The notes: generated from the sequence alone by a model not told the origin. 64,000 nucleotides of DNA from Phreatobacter stygius (GCF_005144885.1 NZ_CP039690.1:4911001-4975000), one strand, 5' to 3'; positions 7,045 to 15,950 are shown, counted from the stretch's first letter. Numbers and translations: made by a program.

Positions 7045-8757
7045 CTATCTTGGCGCGGGCGTGGCGTCGGTCAATGTCGCCACCGCCTCCTGGACGCTGC
7101 GGAACAGCTTGTCCGGGCCGAGATCGGCGAGAATGCCGAACCGGTCGAGCGCCTGCCGGGCGCGTACCGACTCCAGCCGGGCAATGGCGAAATCGGCGCC
7201 GGAGGCCTTGCAGGTGGCGATCAGCGCCCGCAAGGCCATCGCCGCGGTATAGTCGACATTGGCTATGCCGCCGGCCTCGAGCACGACCAGTGCCAGCGGC
7301 CGCCCCGAGGCCGAGACGAGCCCGGCCGCGCCATTCTGGAAGGTCCGCGCATTGGCGAACAGCAGCGGCGCCTGGAAGCCGATGACCATGACGCCCGGCT
7401 GCAACTCGCCTGGCGCATGCGGATCGGGCGGCCACCAGACGGTGGTGCCGGGGATCCGCCGGTATTCGACCGGCCGGGTCTGGGTGGTCATCCAGACGCC
7501 GTGCAGCAGCGACAGGCCAATACCGATGGCCACCCCGGCCTGGATCGGCAGGACGATGATGGCCGCAGCCGTCAGCGCGATCAGCGCAAATTCGGCCGGC
7601 GCTTGCCGGGCGATCGTGACCATGGTGCCGAGCCGGAAGATGCGCTGGGCGACGAACAGCAGGACGCCGGCGAGCGCCGCCTCCGGCACATGGGCGAGCA
7701 GCTGGCCGCCAAACAGGACGAGGGCGAGCACGAGGGCCGCCGCGACCAGCGGGCCCGCCTGTGATACGCCGCCGGTCTCGGCCACCACGGCGGTGCGCGG
7801 CGGGCTGGCATTGACCGGCATGGCGCCGAGTGCCCCGGCGACCAAATTGGCCGCGCCGGCGCCGACGAAGTCGCGGTCGATGTCGGGCGGTCGTCCGCCC
7901 GGGTCGGGGAAGGAATGGCTGACCGCCGCGGTCTGCATCATGATGACCAGCGCAACCGTCAGCGCCAGCGGCAGAAGCTGGCGCAGATCCTCCAGGCCGA
8001 GATCGGGCATGACCGGATGGGGCAGGCCGCCGGGCAAGGTGCCGAGCACGGCGACACCGCGCCGCTGAAGATCGAAAGCGACCACGGCAAGCGTTGCCAG
8101 AACGAGGGCGATGAGCGCGCCGGGGATGCGGCCGCTGATCCGCTCCGAGACGAGCATGATCGCGAGAACGCCAAGCCCGATGCCGGTCGAGAAGGGATTG
8201 ATCGCGGCGAGCTGGGTTGCGATGGCGGAGAGCTTGCCGAACATGTCGCCCGGGCCGACGGCCAGTCCGAACAGGCCAGGCAATTGCGAGACGACGATAT
8301 GAACCGAAATGCCGGCGAGGAAGCCGGTGACCACCGGCTCGGACAGGAGATCGGCGATCCAGCCGAGCCTGAGCGTTCCGCCGATGATCAGCAGGGCGCC
8401 GACGATGAGCGCGAGCGTGACGGCCGCAGACGCGAGCGTCGTGGTGCCTGAGGCGGCCAGGGCCGCGAGAGCGCCGGCGAAGATCGGGGTGATGGTCGAG
8501 TCGGCCCCAACGGTGAGGATGCGGCTCGCCCCGGCCAGTGCGAAACCGATCGTTGCTCCGACAAAGGCATAGAAGCCGATCTGCGGTTCGAAGCCGCCGA
8601 GCCTGGCGGTCGCCATCTGTTCGGGAATGGTGATGGCGGCGAGCGTCAGGCCGGTCAGGACGTCGCGCCCGAAGGCCGCGTAACCGGGCAATGCCGGCCC
8701 CGGCTGGGAGCCGGCCGGAGGCAACCGGGCATGAGATCCGGAAGCTTGGTCATTCAT
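7045..8757 (-). CDS. SulP (SLC26) family anion transporter with STAS domain
   Basis: The 570-residue protein has an N-terminal SulP transport domain (GRDVLTGLTLAAITIPEQMATARLGG..., about 11-14 membrane segments to residue 430). A C-terminal STAS domain follows (LLFANARTF... LVVLEAGGIANVDYTAAMAL..., residues about 450-560). These proteins move sulfate, bicarbonate, dicarboxylates or other anions across the inner membrane, often with sodium or protons. There is no carbonic anhydrase or other partner beside it. The start at 8757 has only a weak ribosome site. Confidence 0.92.
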   Translation of the reverse strand: MNDQASGSHARLPPAGSQPGPALPGYAAFGRDVLTGLTLAAITIPEQMATARLGGFEPQIGFYAFVGATIGFALAGASRILTVGADSTITPIFAGALAALAASGTTTLASAAVTLALIVGALLIIGGTLRLGWIADLLSEPVVTGFLAGISVHIVVSQLPGLFGLAVGPGDMFGKLSAIATQLAAINPFSTGIGLGVLAIMLVSERISGRIPGALIALVLATLAVVAFDLQRRGVAVLGTLPGGLPHPVMPDLGLEDLRQLLPLALTVALVIMMQTAAVSHSFPDPGGRPPDIDRDFVGAGAANLVAGALGAMPVNASPPRTAVVAETGGVSQAGPLVAAALVLALVLFGGQLLAHVPEAALAGVLLFVAQRIFRLGTMVTIARQAPAEFALIALTAAAIIVLPIQAGVAIGIGLSLLHGVWMTTQTRPVEYRRIPGTTVWWPPDPHAPGELQPGVMVIGFQAPLLFANARTFQNGAAGLVSASGRPLALVVLEAGGIANVDYTAAMALRALIATCKASGADFAIARLESVRARQALDRFGILADLGPDKLFRSVQEAVATLTDATPAPR

Positions 8758-8933
8758 CCGGCGACCATAGGCCGAAATGGCCGATGCGCTACAGCGCTAA
8801 GTCACCACCCGAGCGCCGAGTGCAGTCGATGCGACGTCGTGTTGTCGCAAGGGTAACGCGTGCGACTATCGGGGGAGGAATGGATCGCAGGTCAACACAG
8901 GCGGTCGGCGTCGCCGCCGACTGAACGATCCGG

Positions 8934-8948
8934 TTATAGCACTTATAG
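8934..8948 (+). promoter_or_regulatory. LysR-type box, copy 1, ahead of the monooxygenase gene
   Basis: TTATAGCACTTATAG contains a T-N11-A core (TATA...TATA) and lies 72 bp before the luciferase-like gene. The same 15-mer, with one or two changes, recurs at 14636-14650 and 15936-15950. Each copy can be read in the same orientation relative to a neighbouring gene. Confidence 0.7.
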
Positions 8949-9020
8949 GATCTCTCTCTTAGACCTGCGTGCCGCTGCATCGTAGCAATCATCGGGCTGC
9001 CACCGTTTGAGGAAAGCGCG

Positions 9021-10106
9021 ATGAAATTCGGTCTGATGACGCAGATCCAGATGCCTCGCCCCTGGACCGAGACGACCGAGCGCAACGCCTATTGGGATGG
9101 CCTTGCCCAGGGTGTTGCGGCCGAGGCCGCCGGCTTCGAATATTTCTGGATCACCGAGCAGCACTTCCTGATCGAGATCGGCCATGCGCCGGCCTCCGAC
9201 ATGTTCCTGGCCGCGCTCAGCCAACGCACCAGGACATTGCGCATGGGGCTCGGCGTCGTGCTTCTGCCGCTGCACAATCCCTTCAGCGTCGCCGAGCGTG
9301 TCGCAACCCTCGATATCCTCAGCAATGGCCGGGTCGAGTTCGGCACCGGCCGCGGCACCACCTCCTACATCCTGAAAGGCATGGGAGTGGATCCGGCCAA
9401 GGGGCGCGAACTCGGCAAGGAATCGCTCGAGGCGATCCTGAAAATGTACGAGGGCGAGTTCTTCACCGGTTACAAGGGCCAGCATTTCGACCTGCCGGCC
9501 CGCCATGTCACGCCGCGCCCGATCCAGCGTCCGCATCCGCCCCTGTGGATCGCCGCGACCAACCTGGAGACCTATGAATTCGCCGGGCGCCAGGGTTTCG
9601 GTGTCATCGGGGTGACCCGCAACAGCCAGGACGACACCAAGGCGGCGGTCCAGCGCTATCGGGCGGCAGCCACCGGCAGCGACCGGTCGAGCCAGATCGG
9701 CAAGGTGGTCAACAACCAGGTGGCGGTGTTCGGCATTGCTTGCTGCCACGACAACGACCGGGTCGGGCGCGAACTCGCCTGCGCCGCGGCGCGCTGGTAC
9801 TACGGCGACAACGATGCCGAACTCAATCACATGCGTTTCACCACGGCCGGCGGCGTCGCCAAGGTGCGCGAGCGCATTTCAGGCTTAAGCAATGACGACC
9901 TGATCGAGAACGGCATGGCGCTCGGCGGCGATGCCGACACCTTGTCGCGCCAGGTCGAGAAATGGGCCAATTGCGGCCTCGACCAGATGATCTTCATGAT
10001 CCAGGCCGGCAATACCAATCATGACCAGGTGATGCGCTCGATCGAGCTGATCGGCGAGAAGGTGATCCCGCGCTTTGCCGACAAGGACTATGCCATCGCG
10101 GTCTGA
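9021..10106 (+). CDS. Luciferase-like (LLM class) flavin-dependent monooxygenase
   Basis: A 361-residue TIM-barrel flavoenzyme of the bacterial luciferase family. It shows WITEQHF, the GLGVVLLPLHNPFSVAERVATLDILSNGRVEFGTGRG block and PRPIQRPHPPLWIA, all typical of LLM monooxygenases that use reduced FMN from a separate reductase. An FMN reductase gene sits 4 kb downstream in the same cluster. GAGGAAAG precedes the ATG. It leads a two-gene unit with an M24 protein and is preceded by LysR box copy 1. The substrate is unknown; cleavage of a C-N or C-S bond or ring oxidation would fit the hydrolases nearby. Confidence 0.92.
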   Translation: MKFGLMTQIQMPRPWTETTERNAYWDGLAQGVAAEAAGFEYFWITEQHFLIEIGHAPASDMFLAALSQRTRTLRMGLGVVLLPLHNPFSVAERVATLDILSNGRVEFGTGRGTTSYILKGMGVDPAKGRELGKESLEAILKMYEGEFFTGYKGQHFDLPARHVTPRPIQRPHPPLWIAATNLETYEFAGRQGFGVIGVTRNSQDDTKAAVQRYRAAATGSDRSSQIGKVVNNQVAVFGIACCHDNDRVGRELACAAARWYYGDNDAELNHMRFTTAGGVAKVRERISGLSNDDLIENGMALGGDADTLSRQVEKWANCGLDQMIFMIQAGNTNHDQVMRSIELIGEKVIPRFADKDYAIAV

Positions 10107-10140
10107 GCCACCCGTTCGCCACGCCAGAGGCTGTCCGCGC

Positions 10141-11295
10141 ATGTCGAAATCCGACTTTCCGCCCGAGGAGTTCGACGACCGGCTGGTGCGTGTCCGTCAG
10201 GCGATGGCGAATGCCGGCCTCGACTGGCTTTTGCTCTTCCATCCCGTCTCGATCCATTGGCTGACCGGCTCGGACGCCAAGGGTTACCAGGCCTTCCAGT
10301 GCCTGCTGGTGCCGGCGGCCGGGGTCGCCCCGATCATGTTCACCAGGCTGTCCGAACAGGCGGAAATCCTTGACGACGCGCTGACCGGCGAGCTGGTCTG
10401 TTGGGGGGGCCCGGAGCCGGAAGACCCGCTGGCGGCCTTCGCGATTCTGGCGCGTCGGCTGGGGCTGCCGGCCGCCCGCGTTGGCATGGAAGTGCCGGCC
10501 TTCTATCTGCATCCGCACCATTATCTCGCGATCAAGGCACTGCTGGGCGATGCCCTGGTCGCCGAGCCGAGCAGCCTCGTCCACGACCTGAAGCTCAGGA
10601 AGTCGGCGCGCGAGCTTGTCCTCATCCGCAAGGCCGCGGCCATCGCCGACCTGACCGTCGAGGCCTTGGTCGGCGCACTTCGCCCCGGCCACAGCGAACT
10701 TGAGGTGACTGCTGCAATCTATCAGGCGCTGCTTGCCGCCGGCGGCGGCCAGCCGGTGACACCGGTCAATCTGGTGTCCGGCCCGCGCGCCGGCTTCAGT
10801 CATGGCGCGCCGACTGAAAGGCGGCTTGAGCCGGGCGACTTCGGCAATGCCGAATATTGCGTGCCCTATCGGCGCTATTCGGTGTCGATCGGCCGGCAGT
10901 TCGCGATCGGCCGGCCCTCAGCACGCATGCTGCAGCTCTACGATGTGGCGCGCCGGGCAAGCGACGCCGCTATTGCGGCGATCCGCGCCGGCGTGCCGGC
11001 CACCGTGCCCCACGAGGCGGCCAAGCGCGTGATCGCGGAAGCCGGGCTTGATCATGCCCGTGTCCACATCTCGGGTTATGGGGTGGCGCCAGGCTTCCCG
11101 CCGGCATCGGGCGAGCCGATCCATCTCTTCGGCGGCAGCCCATACCGGCTGGAGGCGGGCATGGTGCTATCCGTCTGTCCGCCCGTCTTTCTTGGCGAAG
11201 AACGTCTCGGTGCGCGTCTGGTCGACAATGTCCTGGTCACCGAGACCGGTGCCGAACGGTTGTGCCGCGCGTCGCGCGATCTGATCGTCGTGTGA
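10141..11295 (+). CDS. M24-family pita-bread protein, metal ligands lost (paralog A)
   Basis: The 384-residue protein has a creatinase N-terminal domain and a C-terminal pita-bread fold, like Xaa-Pro dipeptidases, creatinase and ectoine hydrolase. The M24 metal ligands are mostly replaced: Glu238 in GDFGNAEYC for the first Asp, Ser249 in RYSVSIGRQF for the second, Tyr313 in SGYG for the His and Cys346 in LSVCPP for a Glu. The conserved SHGAPTERRL block (His221) remains. It is probably a metal-free C-N hydrolase or a diverged enzyme. It follows the monooxygenase by 34 bp and has a close paralog at 14676-15833. Confidence 0.88.
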   Translation: MSKSDFPPEEFDDRLVRVRQAMANAGLDWLLLFHPVSIHWLTGSDAKGYQAFQCLLVPAAGVAPIMFTRLSEQAEILDDALTGELVCWGGPEPEDPLAAFAILARRLGLPAARVGMEVPAFYLHPHHYLAIKALLGDALVAEPSSLVHDLKLRKSARELVLIRKAAAIADLTVEALVGALRPGHSELEVTAAIYQALLAAGGGQPVTPVNLVSGPRAGFSHGAPTERRLEPGDFGNAEYCVPYRRYSVSIGRQFAIGRPSARMLQLYDVARRASDAAIAAIRAGVPATVPHEAAKRVIAEAGLDHARVHISGYGVAPGFPPASGEPIHLFGGSPYRLEAGMVLSVCPPVFLGEERLGARLVDNVLVTETGAERLCRASRDLIVV

Positions 11296-11299
11296 CCCG

Positions 11300-12238
11300 T
11301 CACTCGGGCGGCAATTCGCCCGACCAGACACCGGACTGGACGAGATCACGCACCACCTCCTTGACCGTCTCGGCGAGCTTGCCGATCAGCGTGTGCTGAA
11401 TGTCGGTGCGCGGCACGTTCTGGCAGGTGAGCATGGCGAAGGGCCAATAGGCCGGCGGCTCGAACGAGTGGATCTCCAGTTCGCCGCGGCTCAACTCGCC
11501 TTCGATGGCGCCACGGGTGAGCAGGCTGAAGCCGACGCCCTGGCGCAGCATGGCGCGGGTGATGGTGGTGTCGTCGACCTCCACCTTGGCCGACAGCGAA
11601 ATGCCGCGCGCCGCGGTCCACTTGTCGAGCAGCCGGCGCGAGGCATTGGGCCGGCTCGGCAGGATCAGCGGCAGCTTGGCGAGATCCTCGGTGCGGATGC
11701 GGCCGACGGAAGCACCCAGGCTGCCGGCGCGGCCGACCAGGTAAACCTCTTCGTTGAGCAGCGGCGTCACCTCGAAGCCGCGTTGCGGCACCGGATCGTG
11801 CAGGCAGGCGAGATCGACCTGGCCGCGCACCAGCCATTCGTGGATATAGCCGCTGAAGCCGCCGACGATCTTCAGGAAGACGTGCGGATAGGCTTCACCG
11901 AACCGCTCGACCAGCGGCGGCGCGATGAAATGGCCGGCGGCCGGTGGCACCGCGAAGGAAATCACGCCGGAAAGGCCGGCATGGCCACTGCGGATATCGG
12001 CCTTGGTCTGTTCCAGTTGGCGCAGCAGCAACTGGCTGCGCTCGAGCAGCAGCTTGCCGGCCTCGGTCAGCGTGACGCCATGGCCGTGGCGTTTGAACAC
12101 CGGACGGCCGAGTTCGTCTTCCAGATTGCGGATGGTGCGGCTGACCGCCGGCTGCGAGATACGCAGCAGCTCCGAGCCGCGGCTGTAGCTGCCGCTCTCG
12201 GCGACCGTCTGGAAATAGCGGAGCGCTCTGATATCCAA
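11300..12238 (-). CDS. LysR-family regulator of the 9-19 kb cluster
   Basis: A 312-residue LysR protein with an N-terminal helix-turn-helix (LLRISQPAVSRTIRNLEDELGRPVFKR) and an effector domain. It resembles the Nac/Cbl-like LysR group in opening MDIRALRYFQTVAESGSYSRGSE, split here only for brevity. The start is TTG at 12238: GAGGGG lies about ten bases upstream, and an upstream ATG is followed at once by a stop. It is the only regulator inside the cluster and the likely binder of the three T-N11-A boxes. It ends 5 bp from the convergent M24 gene. Confidence 0.88.
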   Translation of the reverse strand: MDIRALRYFQTVAESGSYSRGSELLRISQPAVSRTIRNLEDELGRPVFKRHGHGVTLTEAGKLLLERSQLLLRQLEQTKADIRSGHAGLSGVISFAVPPAAGHFIAPPLVERFGEAYPHVFLKIVGGFSGYIHEWLVRGQVDLACLHDPVPQRGFEVTPLLNEEVYLVGRAGSLGASVGRIRTEDLAKLPLILPSRPNASRRLLDKWTAARGISLSAKVEVDDTTITRAMLRQGVGFSLLTRGAIEGELSRGELEIHSFEPPAYWPFAMLTCQNVPRTDIQHTLIGKLAETVKEVVRDLVQSGVWSGELPPE

Positions 12239-12311
12239 GTCTTGCGTCCCCTCAGGTCATTTCAGGCATAGCACGACGCAGGACCATGCCGGAACGCAAG
12301 GGGACAGGGCC

Positions 12312-13481
12312 TCATGCCGAGCAATCCTCGATCAGTCGCGCCAGGAAACGTTCGCCCGCCTCGAATTCGGCAATCTCGACGAACTCGTCGGCCTGGTGCG
12401 CCTGGGCAATGTCGCCGGGGCCGCAGACCACCGTCGACCAGCCGGGCTCCTGGAACTGGCCGGCCTCGGTGCCGTAGGACACGACATGCACGCCATTGTC
12501 GCCGGTCAGGCGGCGCGCCATGCGCTCGGCAGCGCCGTCGATCTCGGGTTTCAGGCCGGGCACGAAGGCGCGCGGCACCAGTTCGACCCCCGAATGCGGC
12601 GCGATGCGCTTCATCTCGGGCTCGATGACGTCGCGGATATAGGCGAGGTAGCGGTCGCGAAAATCCGCTGGATCCTCGCTTGGAATGGCCCTGATATCGG
12701 TGACGAAGACGCAGTCGGATGCGACCACATTGCCCGCCGTTCCGCCATGGATCGTGCCGCAATGAAGTGTCGTATAGGGCGGCTCGAACGGATTGGCCGG
12801 ATCGGCCCGACGGGCATTCTCGGCCATGGTGTCGGCAAGCCAGGTGATCAGCCTCGCCGCCACCATGACGGCGCTGACGCCCTGGTCGATGCGGCTCGAA
12901 TGGACGGTATGGCCGGTCACCTGCGTGCGGAACGACAGCGAGCCCTTGTGGCCGGTCACCACCTGCATGCGGGTCGGCTCGCCGACGATGACGGCGGCCG
13001 GCGTCGGCACGGTCTTGACCATCTCGGCCACCATGAAGGGCGCGCCGATACAGCCGACCTCCTCGTCATAGGACAGGGCGATATGGATCGGCCGGGTCAG
13101 CTTGGCGCGGACCATGGCGGGGACGGCCGCCAGGACCAGTGCGTCGAAGCCCTTCATGTCGCAGGTGCCACGGCCGTAAAGCCGGCCGTTGCGTTCGGTC
13201 ACCGTCCAGGGATCGCTGGTCCAGGCCTGGCCCTCCACCGGCACCACGTCGGTATGGCCTGACAGCACCACGCCGCCTGCCACCTCAGGCCCGATGGTCG
13301 CGTAGAGATTGGCCTTGGTGCCGTCAGGGCTCGGCACCAGCCGGCTCGCGATGCCGTGGCTTGCCAGGTAGTCCTTGATGAAGCCGATACAGTCGAGATT
13401 GGAGACGCTCGACACCGTCGGGAAGCCGACCAGCCGGTCGAGCATGGCGCGCGCGGTCAAGGTGACGGGGGCAGGGGACAT
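12312..13481 (-). CDS. M20-family deacylase, ArgE/acetylornithine deacetylase-like
   Basis: A 389-residue zinc-dependent amidohydrolase of the M20 family. It shows the metal motifs SGHTDVVPVEGQ, LYGRGTCDMKG (Asp bridging the two zincs), YDEEVGCIGA (catalytic Glu pair) and a dimerisation-domain HTVHSSRIDQG. ArgE-type enzymes remove an N-acyl group from amino acids. In this setting the substrate is more likely a catabolic intermediate than N-acetylornithine. The start at 13481 (MSPAPVT) is preferred over an in-frame ATG at 13520. It is the last gene of a unit with the FMN reductase and ABM-domain genes. Confidence 0.88.
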   Translation of the reverse strand: MSPAPVTLTARAMLDRLVGFPTVSSVSNLDCIGFIKDYLASHGIASRLVPSPDGTKANLYATIGPEVAGGVVLSGHTDVVPVEGQAWTSDPWTVTERNGRLYGRGTCDMKGFDALVLAAVPAMVRAKLTRPIHIALSYDEEVGCIGAPFMVAEMVKTVPTPAAVIVGEPTRMQVVTGHKGSLSFRTQVTGHTVHSSRIDQGVSAVMVAARLITWLADTMAENARRADPANPFEPPYTTLHCGTIHGGTAGNVVASDCVFVTDIRAIPSEDPADFRDRYLAYIRDVIEPEMKRIAPHSGVELVPRAFVPGLKPEIDGAAERMARRLTGDNGVHVVSYGTEAGQFQEPGWSTVVCGPGDIAQAHQADEFVEIAEFEAGERFLARLIEDCSA

Positions 13482-13548
13482 AAGGGCATCCGAGAGGTCA
13501 AAGGCATGGTCGGGACGCACCCCGAGCCAAGGCTCCGGCGATGCAGGC

Positions 13549-13875
13549 TCATGTCGCCGGGCGGAACGATTCCAGCAGGCCTTGAATATTCGCCACTTTG
13601 ACCTCGCAAAGCGAGACCGATTGCGAGCCGACGATGAATGGCTTCAATGCAGCGGAGAAGGTCTCGGCATAGACCGGCGACGCCTCCCAGGCCTGCACGC
13701 TCGCCATGTCGCGCCACAGCGTGATGGTGAACATGCTCTCGGCGTCGTTGACGTCCTGGCTGACCAGGCGGCCGAGCAGGCCCGGCGTTTCGACAGCCAT
13801 CAGATCCCGATATTTCTGCTCGATCGAGCTCCAGGCGCCGGGATAGATCTTGCCCCAATAGATGCGAACGAACAT
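13549..13875 (-). CDS. ABM (antibiotic biosynthesis monooxygenase)-fold small protein
   Basis: A 108-residue ferredoxin-like barrel protein starting MFVRIYWGKIYPGAWSSIEQ. It has internal ESMFTITLWRDMASVQAWEASPVY, the pattern of ABM/YgiN-type dimeric proteins that act as cofactor-free monooxygenases, isomerases or ring-modifying helpers. GAGAGG is well spaced for the ATG at 13875. An alternative ATG at 13884 forms an ATGA overlap with the upstream reductase gene and adds three residues. It lies between the FMN reductase and the M20 gene, so it probably acts in the same pathway. Confidence 0.78.
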   Translation of the reverse strand: MFVRIYWGKIYPGAWSSIEQKYRDLMAVETPGLLGRLVSQDVNDAESMFTITLWRDMASVQAWEASPVYAETFSAALKPFIVGSQSVSLCEVKVANIQGLLESFRPAT

Positions 13876-13880
13876 CGGCG

Positions 13881-14534
13881 TCATCCTCTCGACAGCGACA
13901 GGCGGGACGGCCCGTCCGGGCCGGCGATCGGCGCATGCGGCGGCGCTGCCGATGTGACGCGGGCGCCGATCTTCATCCGTGCGAACTCGACGACCTGCAG
14001 GCCCACCGCCTGCAACTGGAACTTGGATGAGAGGTCCAGGCACTCCCCCGCATCGTCGAAGAGGCGGGTCGAGGTATTGAGCATGGCCGCGAGCGGCGTC
14101 GGCCAGCCGCGTAGCGCGTGGGCGATGCCGCGCAGGGTCGCCAGGGTCTGGCCGCCGGCCTGCCAGCCGCCGGCGCAGACGATCAGTCCGACGGCCAGCC
14201 CATCGAAATAGACCCGGTCGTCGGTGCGCAGGTCTTCGGTATAGTCCAGCGCGTTCTTGACCAGGCCGGACAAGGTGCCGTGATAGGCCGGTGAGGCGAC
14301 GATCACGCCGTGGCAACGGCGGAAGGCATCGACCAGGCGGGCCGCTTCGGGGGAGCGGTCCGTTTCGCCCGGATTGTACATGGGCAGCATCAGCTCGGGG
14401 CCGCCGATCAGCAGCGTGTCGGCGCCGGCTTCGGCGGCCGCCCTGAGACTCAAGGCCAGGGCACGCTCGGTCGACGAGCCGGCGCGCGGCGTGCCGCCGA
14501 TGCCGAGGATGAGGGGGCGTGGGGCCTGGCGCAT
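13881..14534 (-). CDS. NAD(P)H-dependent FMN reductase
   Basis: The 217-residue flavodoxin-fold protein has the FMN phosphate loop GIGGTPRAGSSTERAL and the family motif VIVASPAYHGTLSGLVKNALDY, as in SsuE/MsuE-type reductases. These supply reduced FMN to luciferase-like monooxygenases, so it is the natural partner of the 9021 gene. The ATG at 14534 follows GAGGACG. It heads a minus-strand unit (reductase, ABM protein, M20 deacylase) with LysR box copy 2 about 100 bp upstream. Confidence 0.92.
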   Translation of the reverse strand: MRQAPRPLILGIGGTPRAGSSTERALALSLRAAAEAGADTLLIGGPELMLPMYNPGETDRSPEAARLVDAFRRCHGVIVASPAYHGTLSGLVKNALDYTEDLRTDDRVYFDGLAVGLIVCAGGWQAGGQTLATLRGIAHALRGWPTPLAAMLNTSTRLFDDAGECLDLSSKFQLQAVGLQVVEFARMKIGARVTSAAPPHAPIAGPDGPSRLSLSRG

Positions 14535-14635
14535 GGACGTCCTCGCACGGGCTTCGGTTGCTCTGCGGCAGTGCCGAGGGCAGCTGCATCGCCCCACTGT
14601 GCGGTCGGCTCACCTATACGTCCAAGGCAAAGCAC

Positions 14636-14650
14636 CTATAGCTGTTATAA
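14636..14650 (-). promoter_or_regulatory. LysR-type box, copy 2, ahead of the FMN reductase unit
   Basis: On the minus strand this reads TTATAACAGCTATAG, whose 13-bp core TATAACAGCTATA has T-N11-A form. It is 101 bp upstream of the FMN reductase start and just beyond the stop of the second M24 gene. Confidence 0.7.
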
Positions 14651-14675
14651 TTGAAATGGTGAAAGCGCGCGCCGT

Positions 14676-15833
14676 TCAGCCGGCCATGATCAGCCCGCGC
14701 GGCTGACGCGACAGCAGTTCGGCGCCGGTCGCGGTCACCAGGACGTTGTCGATCAGGCGGACCCCGAGCCCTTCCTCGCCGATGAAGATCGGCGGCTCGA
14801 CCGAGACCACCATGCCGGCCCGAAGCGTGTAGGTGGCGCCGCCGAACATATTGACCGGCTCGCCCCAGGACGGCGGAAATCCCGGAGCCAGACCATAACC
14901 CGACGTGTGGATCCGGTAGCGGTCCAGGCCCTCGCGGCCGATCACCCGCTTGGCTGCCTCGTGCGGCGCCAGCGCCGGCACGCCGTCGCGGATCTCGCCG
15001 ATCATGGCGTCGGCCGCTTCCAGCGCGATGGCGTGCAATTCGTTCATCCGCGGCGTCGGCATGCCCATGCAGAATTGCCGCCCGATGGTCGCGGTGTAGC
15101 GCTTGAAGGCGGCGCCATATTCGACATTGCCGAAATCGCCCTGCCGGAGCCGGCGTTCCGTCGGCGCGCCATGGCTGAAGCACGAGCGCTCGCCGGAGAC
15201 CAGGTTCAGCGTGCTCGCCGGCAGGCCGCTGCCGCGCTTGAGCAGCGCCGCATAGACTTCCCCCGCAATGGCGAGTTCGGCCGTTCCCTCGTTCAGATGC
15301 GCGACGAAGACCTCGAGGGCCTCGTCGGCGATCCGCGCCGACTGCCTGACATAGGCGAGCTCAGCCGGCGACTTCACCATCTTGAGGTCATGGACCAGAT
15401 TGCTCGGCTCCGCCTTGAGCGCCGCGCCGAGGAAAGTCTTCACGCGCATATAGTGGTGAGGATGCAGGTAATAGGCGGGCACTTCCATGCCGACGCGGCC
15501 GCGTTTCAGCCCGAGCCGGCCGGCGATCCGCTCGAACACATCGATCGGGTCCTCCGGCTCCGCGCCACCCCAGGTCTCGAGCTGGTCGATCAGGGCGTCC
15601 TGCTCGAATTCATAACGCTCGGACTCGCGCGTCAGCATGACGCCCGGCCGGTCCTCGGCCGAAACGATCAGACATTGGAAGGCCTGATAACTCTTGGCAT
15701 CCGAGCCGGTCAGCCAGTGGATCGAGACCGGATGAAACAATACCATCCAATCGAGCTCGGCCGCGGCGATCGCCTGGCGCACCCGCTGCAGGCGCGCGGC
15801 GAATTCGGCGCTGGAGAAATCGGCTTTCGACAT
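14676..15833 (-). CDS. M24-family pita-bread protein, metal ligands lost (paralog B)
   Basis: The 385-residue paralog of the 10141 gene is nearly collinear: shared blocks include DWxxLFHPVSIHWLTGSDAK, RVGMEVPA, YLHPHHY and SHGAPTERRL. Metal-ligand positions are again altered: Glu238 in GDFGNVEYG, Thr249 in RYTATIGRQF and Tyr313 in SGYG. Here the Glu of the SVEPP motif (residue 346) is kept. The pattern resembles creatinase and ectoine-hydrolase-like enzymes that work without metal. It is divergent from the ABC importer, with LysR box copy 3 between them. Two paralogs in one cluster suggest successive or alternative hydrolysis steps, or a heteromer. Confidence 0.88.
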   Translation of the reverse strand: MSKADFSSAEFAARLQRVRQAIAAAELDWMVLFHPVSIHWLTGSDAKSYQAFQCLIVSAEDRPGVMLTRESERYEFEQDALIDQLETWGGAEPEDPIDVFERIAGRLGLKRGRVGMEVPAYYLHPHHYMRVKTFLGAALKAEPSNLVHDLKMVKSPAELAYVRQSARIADEALEVFVAHLNEGTAELAIAGEVYAALLKRGSGLPASTLNLVSGERSCFSHGAPTERRLRQGDFGNVEYGAAFKRYTATIGRQFCMGMPTPRMNELHAIALEAADAMIGEIRDGVPALAPHEAAKRVIGREGLDRYRIHTSGYGLAPGFPPSWGEPVNMFGGATYTLRAGMVVSVEPPIFIGEEGLGVRLIDNVLVTATGAELLSRQPRGLIMAG

Positions 15834-15935
15834 GGTGGCGCGGTCCTCGGGTCAGGCGCGCATCCAGCGCCGCGGGCATCTCGGGATCACGCCGACCCTA
15901 GCGACCCGCCGGGCGGGCCGTCTAAAGCCTTTAGA

Positions 15936-15950
15936 TTATAGCAGTTATAG
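15936..15950 (+). promoter_or_regulatory. LysR-type box, copy 3, between the M24 gene and the ABC importer
   Basis: TTATAGCAGTTATAG with T-N11-A core lies 102 bp from the start of the minus-strand M24 gene and 156 bp from the plus-strand binding-protein gene, so it could serve both divergent units. Confidence 0.7.

Noticed and set aside
15936-15950. The TATA-rich box as a Nac site of ATA-N9-TAT form
   Set aside because: The spacing between ATA and TAT is 5, not 9, although the cluster regulator resembles Nac. The T-N11-A reading fits better.
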